From Anodontia alba (lineage: Eukaryota > Mollusca > Bivalvia > Lucinida > Lucinidae): a stretch of DNA of 64,000 bases. Positions within the stretch are counted from its first letter, which is position 1, and each line of letters begins with the position of its first letter. The position numbers were made by a program, and so were the translations under genes. Location of the stretch: assembly GCA_964016985.1 (NCBI GenBank), contig OZ024829.1, positions 71,343,267-71,407,266 on the forward strand, given 5' to 3'. Of this stretch, positions 10,729-21,127 are shown in pieces. The notes under the pieces were generated by a model that saw only the letters and a program-made list of their open reading frames with translations, was not told the origin of the DNA and ran no database searches.

Positions 10729-11203
10729 CAGGCCTCCTAGCAAAACCTATAAAACCTATAATAACCTATAATTTTGTGTCAAACCTATAAAACCTTTATT
10801 TTGTTCATAAAACTTATGAAAAGCCTGTATTTTCATGAAAAAACCTATATTTTTCACATTTTGAACCTTCTCGCGACTCAACCCTAACTTTTCTTCAAAA
10901 TGCCCTGCTATTTTTACATTTTAGTCCCAAAAAAGTGATGAAAACTGTCAAGAAATTGTAATTTTTTTCCTCGCTCACTTTGCTCGCTCGGACTTTGTAA
11001 AATTCAGATCAACCTTATCAGAATAATTTTGGCCTAAAAATTCATCGAATATTTTTTCTTCAGTTTTAAATCTAATTGTGAGTTTGGAAGAACCTTTCTT
11101 TAACCTATATTTTTTATTGAAAAACCTGTAAATAACCTATATTTTGAGGAAGAAGAGCCTGTATAAAAACCTATATTTTCAAAGTAGGCCACTAGGAGGC
11201 CTG
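10729..11203. mobile_element. 475-bp inverted-repeat element, 6-bp target duplication
   Basis: The 12-bp perfect terminal inverted repeats are CAGGCCTCCTAG, flanked by identical TCAGTT at 10723-10728 and 11204-11209. Subterminal sequence is packed with AACCTATAAAACCTATA-like motifs in both orientations. No coding capacity. The ends (CAGRC start, 6-bp duplication, A/T-rich iterated motifs) resemble those of the 7.4-kb element at 40451-47865, suggesting one transposase family. Superfamily not identified: hAT normally gives 8 bp. Confidence 0.8.
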
Positions 11204-11269
11204 TCAGTTGGTTTTAAAAAAATCGATGATTGACTATGAAATTCTGGCCAATTCCCAACACTTACGATC

Positions 11270-11313
11270 TGGTACACAGGTGAGTGATACAAGGCCATCT
11301 TGGCTCTCATGTC
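11270..11313 (+). mobile_element. Solo Helentron-like 3' end
   Basis: ACAGGTGAGTGATACAAGGC, then CATCTTGGCTCTCATGT, matches position by position the 3' end at 37330-37365 (CAGGTGAGCATTACAGGGCC). It has the inverted AGGTGAG and a decayed GGCCATCTTGGC hairpin. No clear 5' end or satellite precedes it, so it is a remnant. Confidence 0.5.
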
Positions 11314-12368
11314 GTACATTTACTAGAAAATAGGTTCACTTTGCATAATTATGTGATACTGACAAGGCTTTCAAGCACATATTGCAGAGTGCATAGACTG
11401 TTATCAAGCTAAAATTAGCCAAAACCTATATCATGCCCTAGAGCAAAAAAACCATATCACACAGGTGACCCATATCACATCCTAGGGCAAAAAGCCCATA
11501 TCACCACATTTGGAGCACTTGGCAGTCTTGCCTTGTTTTCTAAGTAAGATATACAGATTGGACCCCTTATTATCTGCTTTTACAGCCTATTTGGTTAAAG
11601 TTTGTATGAGATTCATATCTTAATTCTTAAAGGTTGCTAATGGAGCTAATTTTGATATAATTAGAATCACAGGAGCTTCACTTTTGTTTCAAAACGGTTT
11701 TCCCAGACTGTTAATTTGATAATTATATTGTCCGTAAAATTAATAAGAATAAATGTTTTGATACTCTAAGTTTCACGATAATAATTTATGCTCTCACTGA
11801 AGTTCTAAAGACTGTGCACACTCATTGTGAAAGAAATCTACATGCTTATCATAAAAGTACAAATATACCAATAAAATTTTAAATTAATTAGATTATGATC
11901 ACTATTTAATGACATTTTTACCTCCCTTGACATAACTTGGGAACATAGCCAAGTTAGAAAACAACATACTTAGACAATATTTTCTCCTATAATACTTTAT
12001 TGCACAGTCCTCAGAAGCTTTTATAGCAAACATGGACAGCTTAATTTCATTTGGAAATAGTATTTTCAGACAACAAAAAGTAAGGTTTTATCAAAGTTAG
12101 CTCGGTTAGCAATCTTTAACCACTAAGTTAATTTAGTTGATACTTGATGAAATGTTAGATACTGGTATAAACCACCCATTCCCCTTTCAGGTACCTTGAA
12201 GCCAATGTTATTGGCTTAAAAAGTTTATGTTAAATGTTTTGCTTGAAGTTTTTAGAGACACACAGTTCCATAATCACAGTACTGATTAAGTTGATATTTA
12301 GACAGATTCTAGATACAGATATAAAGTGTAACACTGTACTATTTGTCATGTGATAGCTCTGTTTTCAG
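11314..12368 (+). other. Probable intron upstream of the exon at 12369
   Basis: AT-rich, mostly non-repetitive sequence ending in the pyrimidine-rich acceptor CTCTGTTTTCAG. An imperfect CATATCAC-containing repeat lies at 11425-11510. No other exon, terminal repeat or long frame was seen. Confidence 0.55.
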
Positions 12369-12957
12369 GTGGAGTATGTATTGTTAAGTGAGAAGCTTGA
12401 AGCTGAAAAGAAGATTCTTTTCCTTCAAGATTTGCTTCAAGATGCTACCAGGAAACAGGAGGAACAGCACCATGCAAGTCTTGTGGACCACGAGCGACTA
12501 AAGATTTCTCTTGAGAAATGTAGACTAAAGTTAAATGAAGTAGAGTTAGAAAATGCAGACCTCAAGTCTGAGGCTATGAAGCTGAAGTATGGTTTAGAAC
12601 ATACTGCTGAGATTATGGAACATCAACCAGATGTATCAAAAGTAGCCTTTGGGGACACTCCCTATATTCAGTGTGGTCCAGGTAAAGTCATGAAACGACA
12701 CCATGAGGTTGATGGGGATATGATGTACTTTTGTGACTGGGATAATAACCATGTTATTCCAGATAAGGAAGAAAAGCAAAATAAGGATGTTGACAGAGAT
12801 GTGCTTGCTGTGAAAGCATTCTGTGAAAATATCATGGATGGTAAAAAGAAAGGCAAGGAAGATAAGAAACTGCTGAAGGGTTTCTTGCCTGTTTGTCTTA
12901 AAGCCTTCAAACCTGAGAACCCAGTAGATTCAGACCTGAATTATGATCCAGTAGAAG
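12369..12957 (+). CDS. Internal exon of a host gene encoding a coiled-coil protein
   Basis: A 589-bp open segment bounded by a consensus acceptor (GTTTTCAG before 12369) and donor (AAG|GTAAGA at 12955-12963). The frame enters in phase 0 with VEYVLLSEKLEAEKKILFLQ and the exon ends one base into a codon. Residues ~5-85 are a charged heptad-like region rich in E, K, L and Q (coiled coil). A more globular part follows (FGDTPYIQCGPGKVMKRHHE, then MYFCDWDNNHVIPDKEEK), then a Lys-rich patch (DGKKKGKEDKKLLKGFLP). It is the only sequence in the window with intact, non-repetitive, spliced coding character. The gene was not recognised and neighbouring exons must lie in or beyond the surrounding mobile DNA. 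The frame continues past the donor to a stop at 12986, so a retained-intron terminal form is a weaker alternative. Confidence 0.75.
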
Positions 12958-13147
12958 GTAAGAATGTATATTTTGTTGTCTGGTAAGAGCCTGTAGCCAG
13001 AGATTCAGACTTTATTTTAAACCTAGACTATTTTAAAACAGAATTTCATTTTTGTTGACAAATTGCATGACCTCTTAAAAGTATGATCAGCTGCTTCCAA
13101 GACACTTGACCTGGCAAATCTGTCCTTGAATTACCCCATCCACTTTT
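12958..13147 (+). other. Intron sequence after the exon
   Basis: Begins GTAAGAATGTAT and contains no repeat or gene before the Helentron-like left end at 13148. Confidence 0.55.
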
Positions 13148-13869
13148 TAGCTCACCTGAACCAAAGACTCGAGAGGAGCTATTGTGATCACTCACAGTAC
13201 GTCATCATCATCTTTGTCCTCATCGTCAGTCTGCCGTCCGTCCACAATTTCTTTAAACAACATCTCCTCCTAAACCACTGAGCCAATTTTTACCAAATTT
13301 CACAGGAATGATCCTTGGGTGGTATTGATTGAAAATAAAATTGTTCAAAGATATGGAATCCATGCAGGATTCTGATTGCCATAGCAACTAAAAAACTTTT
13401 AAAAATCTTGTCAGAAATCACTGGAGCTATATCAGTATAATTTGGCAGCTATGTTCCTTTGGTGAACCTCTACCAAGATTATTCAAGCCATCATGATTCG
13501 TCAAAAAACATGGCCGCCAGGGGCGGGGCGTATTTTCCCTGTAGATCTCTATATAGAAAACATTAAAAAATCTTTTTGTCAGAAACCACTGGACCAGTTT
13601 CAACGTAATTTGGCAGAAATGTTTCTTTGGTGACCCTCTACCAAGATTGTTCAAGCCATCATGATTCGTCAAAAAACATGGTCGCCAGGGATGGGGCATA
13701 TTTTCTCTATATATCTATATAGAAAACATTAAAAAAATCTTTTTGTCAGAAACCACTGGACTAATTTCAACATAATTTGGCAGAAATGTTTCTTTGGTGA
13801 CCCTTTATCAAGATTGTTCAAGCCAATATGATTCGTCAAAAAACATTGCTGCCAGGGGGCAGGGCTTAT
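13148..13869 (+). mobile_element. Family-A-like Helentron 5' end with ~165-bp array
   Basis: The left end is TAGCTCACCTGAACCAAAGA, with a partly decayed hairpin, then CTATTGTGATCACTC and GTCCGTCC. The array at 13400-13869 has about three units carrying TTTTTGTCAGAAACCACTGG, GATTCGTCAAAAAACATGG and CCAGGGGCGGGGC. It is cut by the DIRS left terminal repeat at 13870; no right end was found nearby. Confidence 0.65.
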
Positions 13870-14414
13870 TTTAACTGCATAATACATTAACCTATAGATT
13901 ATGTGCTATTCTCTTCTGTATTTAAACCTTTCACAGAAAAACGGCAAGTCTTAAGAGTCTTAATCCAGGAGCTCCCTTAGGCATTTACCTGTGTGACATC
14001 ACTCTTCCTGCTATTTTAATCACATGTTCAGTTTCTTTTCTGTGGAACAAAGAAAATAAACAGGATTTTTACCGGGTGAAAAATATCTGATTTATCTTTC
14101 TTTTTCTGCCTAATGTTTCTTATTTCCTGTATTCTTAGTATGTTCCTTTATCATTCCTTTCACAGATTGTATGTTTTCTTTCCATTTTTCATTATTTGAT
14201 CTTGTGATTTTATTGTCATCATTACTGATGTCATGCATTTTTACAACTGTGGATGCGGACCATTACAGTATTGTGTGGTCATCTCTATTCATTATGGGAT
14301 AACCATACTATTTATAGCCCCGCTTTGAAAACATGGGACTATACTGGAATTGCCATGTCCTTCCATGATTCCATAATGGCAAAATTAAAATGCATTTTGC
14401 TTAGTAACTTCTAT
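13870..14414 (+). mobile_element. DIRS left terminal repeat and leader (partial copy)
   Basis: Starts TTTAACTGCATAATACATTA and matches the left inverted terminal repeats at 14415 and 53062 through CCCTTAGGCA...CACCTGTGTGAC and CAGTTTCTTTTCTGTGGAAC. The leader reaches the level of the gag start, then a second DIRS terminal repeat begins. It looks like a DIRS copy broken by another DIRS insertion or by a tandem rearrangement. Confidence 0.75.
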
Positions 14415-14799
14415 TTTAACTGCATAATACATTAACCTGTAGATAATGTGCTATTCTATTCTGTATTTCAAACCTTCCACAGAAAAAACAACAGTTTAAA
14501 AGTCTTAATCCAGAAGGTCCCTTAGGCAGTCACCTGTGTGACGTCACTCTTCCTGCTTTTTTGATCATGATTGTGTCAGTTTCTTTTCTGTGGAACAAAG
14601 AAAGGGTGAAAAAACTCTGTATTTTCTTTCTTTTCTCCAGTTTATTTTCTTAATTCTTGTCATTCTTATGTTCCTTTATCATTCCTTCCTCCAAATATCT
14701 TATTTCTTTCTGTAAATCATTTTTCGATTTCTTGTTGTCATTGATCGCTTTTCCATGTCATACATTTTTGCGACTTTTCATGCTGACCTATCCCGGCGT

Positions 14800-15118
14800 T
14801 CATGGATATATTAAAGCATGGAGGGATAGTCATCCAAATTGTTTATCATGTTCTTCTTGTTCCAGGTTGTCTTCCTGTTCGACTTGTTATTGCTGATCCG
14901 AGAAGATTTGGGATCTTGCAGCCAAGAGGCAGCTTTACTCAGCAAGAAAATCAAACATGAGGAAGAAGAAGCAGACAAAGAAAAGACAAGTTGTCTATTC
15001 AGACGGGTCTGATGACAACTCTTTTCTTGATGGGAGCACCACCCCACAGGGCTTTTCTGCCAGGGGTAAGACCCATCTGGGTGGCAACTATATGGGTGCT
15101 TCTCTAGCACCCAAAGTG
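14800..15118 (+). pseudogene. DIRS gag remnant
   Basis: Encodes HGYIKAWRDSHPNCLSCSSC, a Cys/His-containing N-terminal pattern of DIRS gag-like proteins. After a TGA at 14894-14896 a basic, Ser/Gly-containing segment follows (KICDL-like, then MRKKKQTKKRQVVYSDGSDD) to a stop at 15118. The corresponding gag piece in the DIRS at 53062 reads CGVCGHIKLHWDNHH. Confidence 0.6.
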
Positions 15119-15330
15119 TAAGTCCACCAGGCACCTGTCACCAGTCGCCAGGTACCAGTCAACTTCACCAGGCACCGGGCAACTTATCACCAGTCAACCA
15201 GCCACTGGGCTACCATGTGCCGGTGAACCATGCGCCGGTCAACCAGGCACTGGCCAAAAGTTCACCTGTCAACCAGGCACCGGGCAACCAGCCACTGGTC
15301 AGCTGATACCAGGCACCAGTCACCTGACAG
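15119..15330 (+). repeat. Imperfect short repeats of a CCAGGCACCGGGCAACCAG type
   Basis: Roughly twenty imperfect 10-21-bp units built from CACCAGGCACC, AGTCACCAG, CGGTCAACCAG and CCACTGG. They probably encode, or once encoded, a Pro/Gln/His-rich gag segment. A decayed relative is on the minus strand near 32400-32460. Confidence 0.7.
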
Positions 15331-16755
15331 ATGCTTATCTACACGTTCAGATTCATCCTCAATCCAGGAAGTATCTTTGGTTCATGTTCCAATTCACGGT
15401 CTTACCTTTCGGAATGTCCCTAAGTCTGTGGATTTTCACCAAACTAATGGGCGCAATAATGGCCCATTTGCGTCAACATGCCATCTCATTATTTCCGTAC
15501 CTAGACGATTGGCTTATAAGAGATGTCATTCGTAACAGACTAGTATCTCACACAATATATTGCCTTCAAAAGGTGCAAAGTTTAGGGTTCATTCCAGATC
15601 TAAAGAAGTCAGATTTGATACCAGCTCAGCAGTTCACCTTTATAGGGATGGAATTTCTGACACAACAAAACATAGTCAGAGTACCTGCAGGTCGCATTGA
15701 ATCCCTACCTATGACTATCAAACTATTTCTTTCTCAGACTTGAGTTTCGGTACGAACTTTCCTTTCTCTTTTGGGCAAACTCAGTGCAGCAGCAGACTTA
15801 GTTCTCCTAGGCAGACTTCATTTACAACCACTTCAAATGTGTCTCTTATCTATCTGGAGATCTCATATTCTTCCTCTTGATCATCAGGTTCTGATCAACA
15901 GTATGATTCTATTTCAATGAAATGGTGGATGAACACCTGTCGCTTCGTCCATTCATCCTCCAGATCCCAATGCATTCCTTTTTACAGATGCCAGTCATTA
16001 TGGATGGGGAGCTCATCTCGAGCTGATGAGACTATCCTTTCATGGTCGCTGGACGGACGACCGATCCCAGCTCCATATCAATATCCTGGAAATAATGGCC
16101 ATTCGTTTTGCACTGAAAAAAGCCATAAAATACATACACCATTCTTGTGTCATGATTTCTACCGATAATACAACAGTGGTCTCCTATATCAACAAAAAAG
16201 GAGGAACACATTCCCCCAACCTATGCGTGGAGGTATGGGAAATTCACCATTGGTTCCTGGAACACGATATCGTCATCAGAATTCATCATATTTCAGGCAA
16301 ATTCAATATATTGGCAGATTGGCTTTCAAGACCTCTCAAAACAGAATGGTCTTTGGATCAGTTGGTGGTGAATTCCATTTTTCAAATGCTCAATTTTCCC
16401 AATGTGGATTTGTTTGTGACATGATTCAATCACAAACTCCCATTGTATGTATCTACAGTTTCAGACAATCATGAATTCGTGATAGACACATTATCAATGA
16501 ATTGGAATTTTCTACATGCATATGCATTTCCACCAACAATTCTGATACCTTCTATTCCAGCCCAGATATGTCAATCTCAGTGCAGAAGAGTTCTCATTGC
16601 TCCTCTTTGGCCTCAACGTCCTTGGTTCTCAGAGGTGTAATACTACTAGTATCAGCTCCAATTGGTCTTCTGTTCTTTTCAAAATTACTAACACAATCAA
16701 AAGGAAAGTTCCATCATCCAAATCTCCCATTCCTTGCACTTCATGCTTGGGAGTG
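15331..16755 (+). pseudogene. DIRS reverse transcriptase-RNase H remnant
   Basis: Starts inside RT at DAYLHVQIHPQSRKYLW, so the fingers domain and half of motif A are deleted. LPFGMSLSLWIFT and the catalytic FPYLDDWLIRD follow (~15496-15525), then LGFIPDLKKSDLIP. Stops occur at 15739-15741 and near 15918. RNase H is readable: FLFTDASHYGWGAHL, NILEIMAIRFAL, MISTDNTTVVSYIN, HISGKFNILADWLSR. A DIRS-specific downstream region (PNVDLFVT, LHAYAFPPTILIPS, CRRVLIAPLWPQRPWFSEV) closes it. Several stops and frameshifts make it non-functional. Confidence 0.85.
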
Positions 16756-16761
16756 ATCAAT

Positions 16762-16936
16762 TAATCATTTACAGATAAAAAGTTTTCGCAAAATGTTGCA
16801 AATTTTGTCTCAAAATCAAGACGAACATCTACTGAGAAAGTCTATGATTAAAATGGGTTGTATACTCCAACTGGTGTCATAGAAAGAAGGTTAGTCTGGT
16901 CTCGGCCCCGCTTACAATTATAGCCTATTTCCTTAT
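16762..16936 (+). pseudogene. DIRS tyrosine recombinase, N-terminal stub
   Basis: Matches the longer recombinase at 61261 onward (KFSQNVADFVSKSRRTSTQK, then WCHRKKVNPVSAP) with several substitutions and a stop. It is cut after TTCCTTAT by a family-C element. Confidence 0.7.
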
Positions 16937-17011
16937 TATGCCCCCAACTTCCAAGAAGTTGGAGGGGCATATTGCTTCTGGGGTGTCTGTCCGTTCGTCC
17001 ATTCATGCTTT

Positions 17012-17796
17012 TTATACCCCGCCACACAATAGTGGCGGGGTATTATGGTTTCACGTTGGACGTCCGTGTGTCTGTCCATCCATCCTTCCATCCGTCCGTC
17101 GTATGTCCATCCGTCCATCCATTTTTCATTTCCGGATGATAACTTGAGTAAACATCAACGGATTTTCACCAAACTTGGTATGTGCATTGATATTGTGGAG
17201 ATCTGGTTTGGGATTGTTAATGTTACTGAGTTATCTGCCCAAGACACGCTCATATTTTCGTTTTCGGACGATAACTTGAGTAAATAACAAGGGATTTTCA
17301 CCAAACTTGCTATAGGCATTGACATTAAGGAGATATGGTTTGGGATTGCTAATGGGCAAATTTTGTCAAATTTTGACGGAGTTATCTGCCCGAGACACGC
17401 CCATATTTTCGTTTCCGGACGATAACTTTAATAAATAACAAGGGATTTTAACCAAACTTGCTGTATATATTAACATTAAGGAGATCTGGTTTGGAATTGC
17501 TAATGGGCAAATTTCGTCAAATTTTTACAGAATTATCTGCCCGAGACACACCCATATTTTCGTTTCTGGATGATAACTTAAGTAAATAACAAGGCCTTTT
17601 AACCAAACTTGCTATATGCATTGATATTATCAAGATCTGGTATAGGATTGTTTCCTGTCCATTGATATTATCAGGATCTGGTTTAGGATTGTTATCTATC
17701 CCTCAGTCATTTTCTTTCCAGACATTTTCGCAACAATAACTTTAATACATAAACAAATAATTGCTGTGGCGGGGTATTATGCTTGCGGTGCTTTTA
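17012..17796 (+). mobile_element. Family-D hairpin-capped satellite element
   Basis: The left end ATACCCCGCCACACAATAGT, then GGCGGGGTAT, has a 12-bp perfect stem with a 6-nt loop. CATCCATCCTTCCATCCGTCC-like sequence follows, then ~4 units of ~140 bp (GATAACTTGAGTAAATAACA, TTTTCACCAAACTTGCTATA, CCCGAGACACGCCCATATTT). The right end carries the inverted GTGGCGGGGTAT followed by TATGCTTGCGGTGC. No coding capacity. The exact right limit is approximate by a few bases. Confidence 0.75.
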
Positions 17797-17929
17797 TTGA
17801 TGCATAGCATAACTTTAGAACCGTGCATGCTACAGTTTTGAAATTTCTTATATGGATTCCTCATGAAAAAATAGCTGAAATGTATGTTTTTCTCGACAGG
17901 ATTATGCCCCTTTCCTGAGTCAAGGCCCT

Positions 17930-18866
17930 TTGAAAAAATATGGATGCAATCTTGTCAGCAGAATATCTCAAAAACAATTGAAGCTAGAACCTTGAAACTT
18001 GATGAATAGGCAGGTAGTGATGAGTAGACAATTGGATTAACTTTTGAATAAATTTTGAAAAACACTTCATGAGTTATGGCCTTTTGTAACTTTGGGCATT
18101 TTTACTTTGTCAGAAAAATATCTCAAAAACAGTTGAGCTAGAGCCTTGAAACTTTGTGAATTGATTGGCAATGATGAGTAGACCACCTGATTTTGAATAA
18201 ATTCTGAAAATATTTCATGAGTAATGGCCCTTTGTAAATTTGGGCATTTTTCCCTTGTCAGCAAAATATTTAAAAAACTATTCAAGCTGGAGCCTTGAAA
18301 TTTGATGAATAGATTGGTAGTGATGAGTAGATGACCTGATTAACTTTTGAATAAATTCTGAAAAACACTTCATGAGTTATGGCCCTTTGTAATTTGGGGC
18401 ATTTTTACATTGTCAGCAAAATATCTAAAAACATGTTGGAGCTAGAACCTTAAAACTTAGTGAATTGATTGGTAATGATGAGTAGATGATCTGATTAACT
18501 TTTGAATAAATTCTGAAAATTATTTCATGAGTAATGGCCCTTCATAAATTTGGGCATTTTTCCTTTGTCAGCAAAATATCTCAAAGACTGTTGAAGCTAG
18601 AACCTTGAAACTTGATGAATAGATTGGTAGTGATGAGTAGATGACCTGATTAACTTTTGAATAAATTCTGAAAAATACTTCATGAGATGACCCTTTGTAA
18701 TTTGGGGCATTTTTACCTTGTCAGCAAAATATCTGAAAAACTGTTGGAGCTAGAGCCTTGAAACTTAGTGAACTGATTGGTAATGATGAGTAGATGACCT
18801 GATTAACTTTTGAATAAATTTTGAAAAATATTACGGGTAATGGCCCTTTGTACATTTGGGCATTTT
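17930..18866 (+). repeat. ~145-bp satellite array of family C
   Basis: About six units with GCAAAATATCTCAAAAACTG, GAGCCTTGAAACTT, TGATGAGTAGATGACCTGAT, CTTTTGAATAAATTCTGAAA and ATGGCCCTTTGTAA. Reverse relatives are at 33110-33290. Confidence 0.88.
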
Positions 18867-20022
18867 TATGGCCCGCCACATAAGTGGCGAGGTATTATGT
18901 TATTTTGAGTGTCCATCCGTCTGTCCATCCATCAGCACCTCATAATTTCGTGTCCGCTCCATAACTCTGAAACTGTTTGAGATATTTTTTTCACGAAACT
19001 TCACACCATTGTAAACCACGAGACGATGTGCAGAACACAGGAACCATAACTGAACATTGAACATAGCCATTTCTACCATGTACTTGTGTCTGCTCCATAA
19101 GCCTGATACCGTTCGTGACATTTTCACGAAACTTCACACAAATATAAAGCATTATGAGATGACTTGCAGAACACATGAACCGTAACTCTGATTGCCTACT
19201 TTTTGAGTTATTGCCCTTTGAACATTGAACATAGTCAATTCCACCATGTACTCCTGTCCGCTCTGTAAGTTGAAAACTGTTTAAGATATTTTCATGAAAT
19301 CTCTCACAAATATAAAGCACCATGAGATGACGTGCAGAACATAAGAACCGTAATTCTGGTTAACCTGCCTTTGGTCTTACGGCCCTTTGAACATTATAAA
19401 TATTGAAAATAGCCATTTCTACCGTGTACTCTTGTCAGCTCCATAACTCTGATACCGTTTGTGATATTTTCACAAAACCACACAAATACAGAGCACCATG
19501 AGACGACGTGCAGAACACATGAACCGTAATTCTGATTTGCCTACTTTTGGAGTTATTGCCCTTTGAATATTGAAAATGGTCATTTCTGCCATGTACTCCT
19601 GTCTGCTCTATAAGTTGAAAATTGTTTAAGATATTTTCATGAAATCTCTGACAAACGTAAAGCACCATGAGATGACATGCAGAACATAAGAACCATAACT
19701 GGTTAACCAATCTACTTTTGGAGTTACAGCTCTTTGAACATCATAAATATTGAAAATAGCCATTTCTACCATGTACTGGTGTCCACTCGATAACTCTGAT
19801 ACCGTTCTTGATATTTTCACGAAACTTCACACAAATATAAAGCACCATGAGACAAAGTGCAGAACACATGATTCGTAACTCTGATTTGTCTACTTTTGGA
19901 GTTATTGCCCTTAGAACATTGCACATAGCCATTTCCACCATGTACTTATATCTGCTCTCTAAGTTGAAAACCGTTTGAGATATTTTCATGAAATCTCTCG
20001 CAAATGTAAAGCACCATGAGAC
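18867..20022 (+). mobile_element. Second family-D 5' end with ~135-180-bp array
   Basis: TATGGCCCGCCACATAAGTG, then GCGAGGTATTATG, preserves the D hairpin with a shorter loop. CCATCCGTCTGTCCATCC follows, then ~7 units with GTCCGCTCCATAACTCTGA, GATATTTTCACGAAACTTCA and CACCATGAGACGACGTGCAG. The array differs from that of the first D copy. It is cut at 20022 by the Gypsy LTR. Confidence 0.75.
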
Positions 20023-20193
20023 TGTTGTATACTGCTGAAACCTGATATACACCGTTTACACCTTAGGTATACAAGTGCATGCCAGGCTCTCGCTGGAGCT
20101 TTTCCTGTAGTCTCTCTATAATAGCAGCTTTATATTAAATATATAATTACATCTACTTGACTCTGTTTTGACTCGTACAATAAACCCAATACA
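20023..20193 (+). repeat. 5' LTR of the Gypsy element
   Basis: Begins TGTTGTATACTGCTG and ends CCCAATACA, the TG...CA pattern of LTRs. It contains an AATAAA-like signal close to its end. Only one LTR exists in the window, so the limits rest on the primer-binding site that follows and on the satellite junction before it. Confidence 0.7.
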
Positions 20194-20196
20194 ATA

Positions 20197-20211
20197 TGGT
20201 GTCAGAAAGTA
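20197..20211 (+). other. Primer-binding site (tRNA-Leu type)
   Basis: TGGTGTCAGAAAGTA follows the LTR by three bases. TGGTGTCAGAAG-like sites complement the 3' end of some tRNA-Leu and are common in Gypsy elements. The extra A makes the match imperfect. Confidence 0.6.
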
Positions 20212-20379
20212 AAAGTTTTGAAATCTAATTTATTGCTTAAACAATAATAATCTGGAATATGTTGTGAACTGTGGAAAATTAAGCAAAAATGGCAACATTT
20301 TAAGTTACATCGCCAGAACATTTCAATTTCAAGCGGCCTGAAGATTTTTAGAAACGGTTCAAAATAGCTTCTGGATTAA

Positions 20380-20585
20380 CCCTTGTCCTGCTGAACCCGG
20401 ATACACCCTGCCTTTGCAAACAGTGTAGATCCAGATCAGTTGGCTTCTGAAGAAGCCAACTGATCTGGATCTGCACTGTTTGCCATTAAGTTTGTGAATT
20501 CATTGCAGCAATCTGGATCAAGTGATCTGATTGGCTGAAATTTAGAAATGGGCGTGGCATCTTATTTTATTCAGCAGGACAAGGG
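20380..20585. mobile_element. piggyBac-type MITE, 206 bp, TTAA target
   Basis: Terminal repeats CCCTTGTCCTGCTGAA and inverse, flanked by TTAA at 20376-20379 and 20586-20589. TTAA target plus CCC start is the piggyBac pattern. The interior contains a ~70-bp palindrome (GATCCAGATCAGTTGGCTTC and its complement). An equally long copy in opposite orientation is at 53494-53699. Non-coding; it interrupts gag. Confidence 0.9.
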
Positions 20586-21127
20586 TTAAGTGAGAGAAGT
20601 CAGGAACAAAAAGTTAATACATTAATCTATTTTATGGGAAGAGAGGCAGATGATATCCTGCATTCATTTAATTTAACAAAGGCACAACAAAAAGAATTTG
20701 AAACTGTCAAAAATAAATTCAAGAATTAGTTTGTTGTCAGAAGGAATGTAATATTTGAAAGAGCTAAATTTAACATGCGGAAACAGGAAGAAGGAGAATC
20801 AGTGGACACTTTCATTATATCGCTGTATTCTTTAGCAGAACATTGTAATTATGGCCAGCTGAAAGATGAATTAATTTGGGACAGGATTGTTGTTGGTTAG
20901 CGGGATGCTAAAATTTCTGAAAAGTTGCAGTTAGATGCAGATTTAACGCTTGAAAAGGCTGTCAACCAAGCCAGACAGAAAGGAGCAGTCCATGGACAAC
21001 AGTCAATTGTGCGAAGTCAAATAGTCAATGATAACAGGCTTGACTTTGTCAAACAAAAACCAAAGCAACAGAGAACTGTTAAAAAGTCAGCAAACAGGAT
21101 TAAGCCAAAACTATCAAAGTGTACCCG

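Larger units (their letters stand above)
14415..16936 (+). mobile_element. DIRS-type tyrosine-recombinase retrotransposon, internally deleted
   Basis: In order: left terminal repeat (14415-14620), gag remnant, a repeat-rich stretch, RT from its middle onward, RNase H, a conserved downstream region, and the start of the tyrosine recombinase. The element stops at 16936, where a family-C element inserted within codons equivalent to NFLIYLF of the recombinase. Its right part is not found. A deletion fuses gag to RT at about 15330. Confidence 0.85.
16937..18866 (+). mobile_element. Family-C hairpin-capped satellite element (5' part)
   Basis: The left end TATGCCCCCAACTTCCAAGA, then AGTTGGAGGGGCAT, is a strong hairpin (ATGCCCC/GGGGCAT and CAACTTC/GAAGTTG, loop CAA). 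ATTGCTTCTGGGGTGTCTGTCCG follows. It inserted between two T of the DIRS recombinase reading frame. A family-D element interrupts it at 17012-17796; the ~145-bp array at 17930-18866 is its interior. The right end is not seen because another D element begins at 18867. A reverse copy lies at 33054-34560. Confidence 0.65.

Noticed and set aside
15230..15535. 101-codon frame RRSTRHWPKVHLSTRHRATS
   Set aside because: Shadow of the short-repeat region of DIRS gag and of RT in another frame; no start context.
18900..20052. Overlapping reverse-strand frames with MKISRTVSELSSGHQYMVEM-like repeats
   Set aside because: They follow the family-D satellite period and overlap each other in several frames; not a gene.
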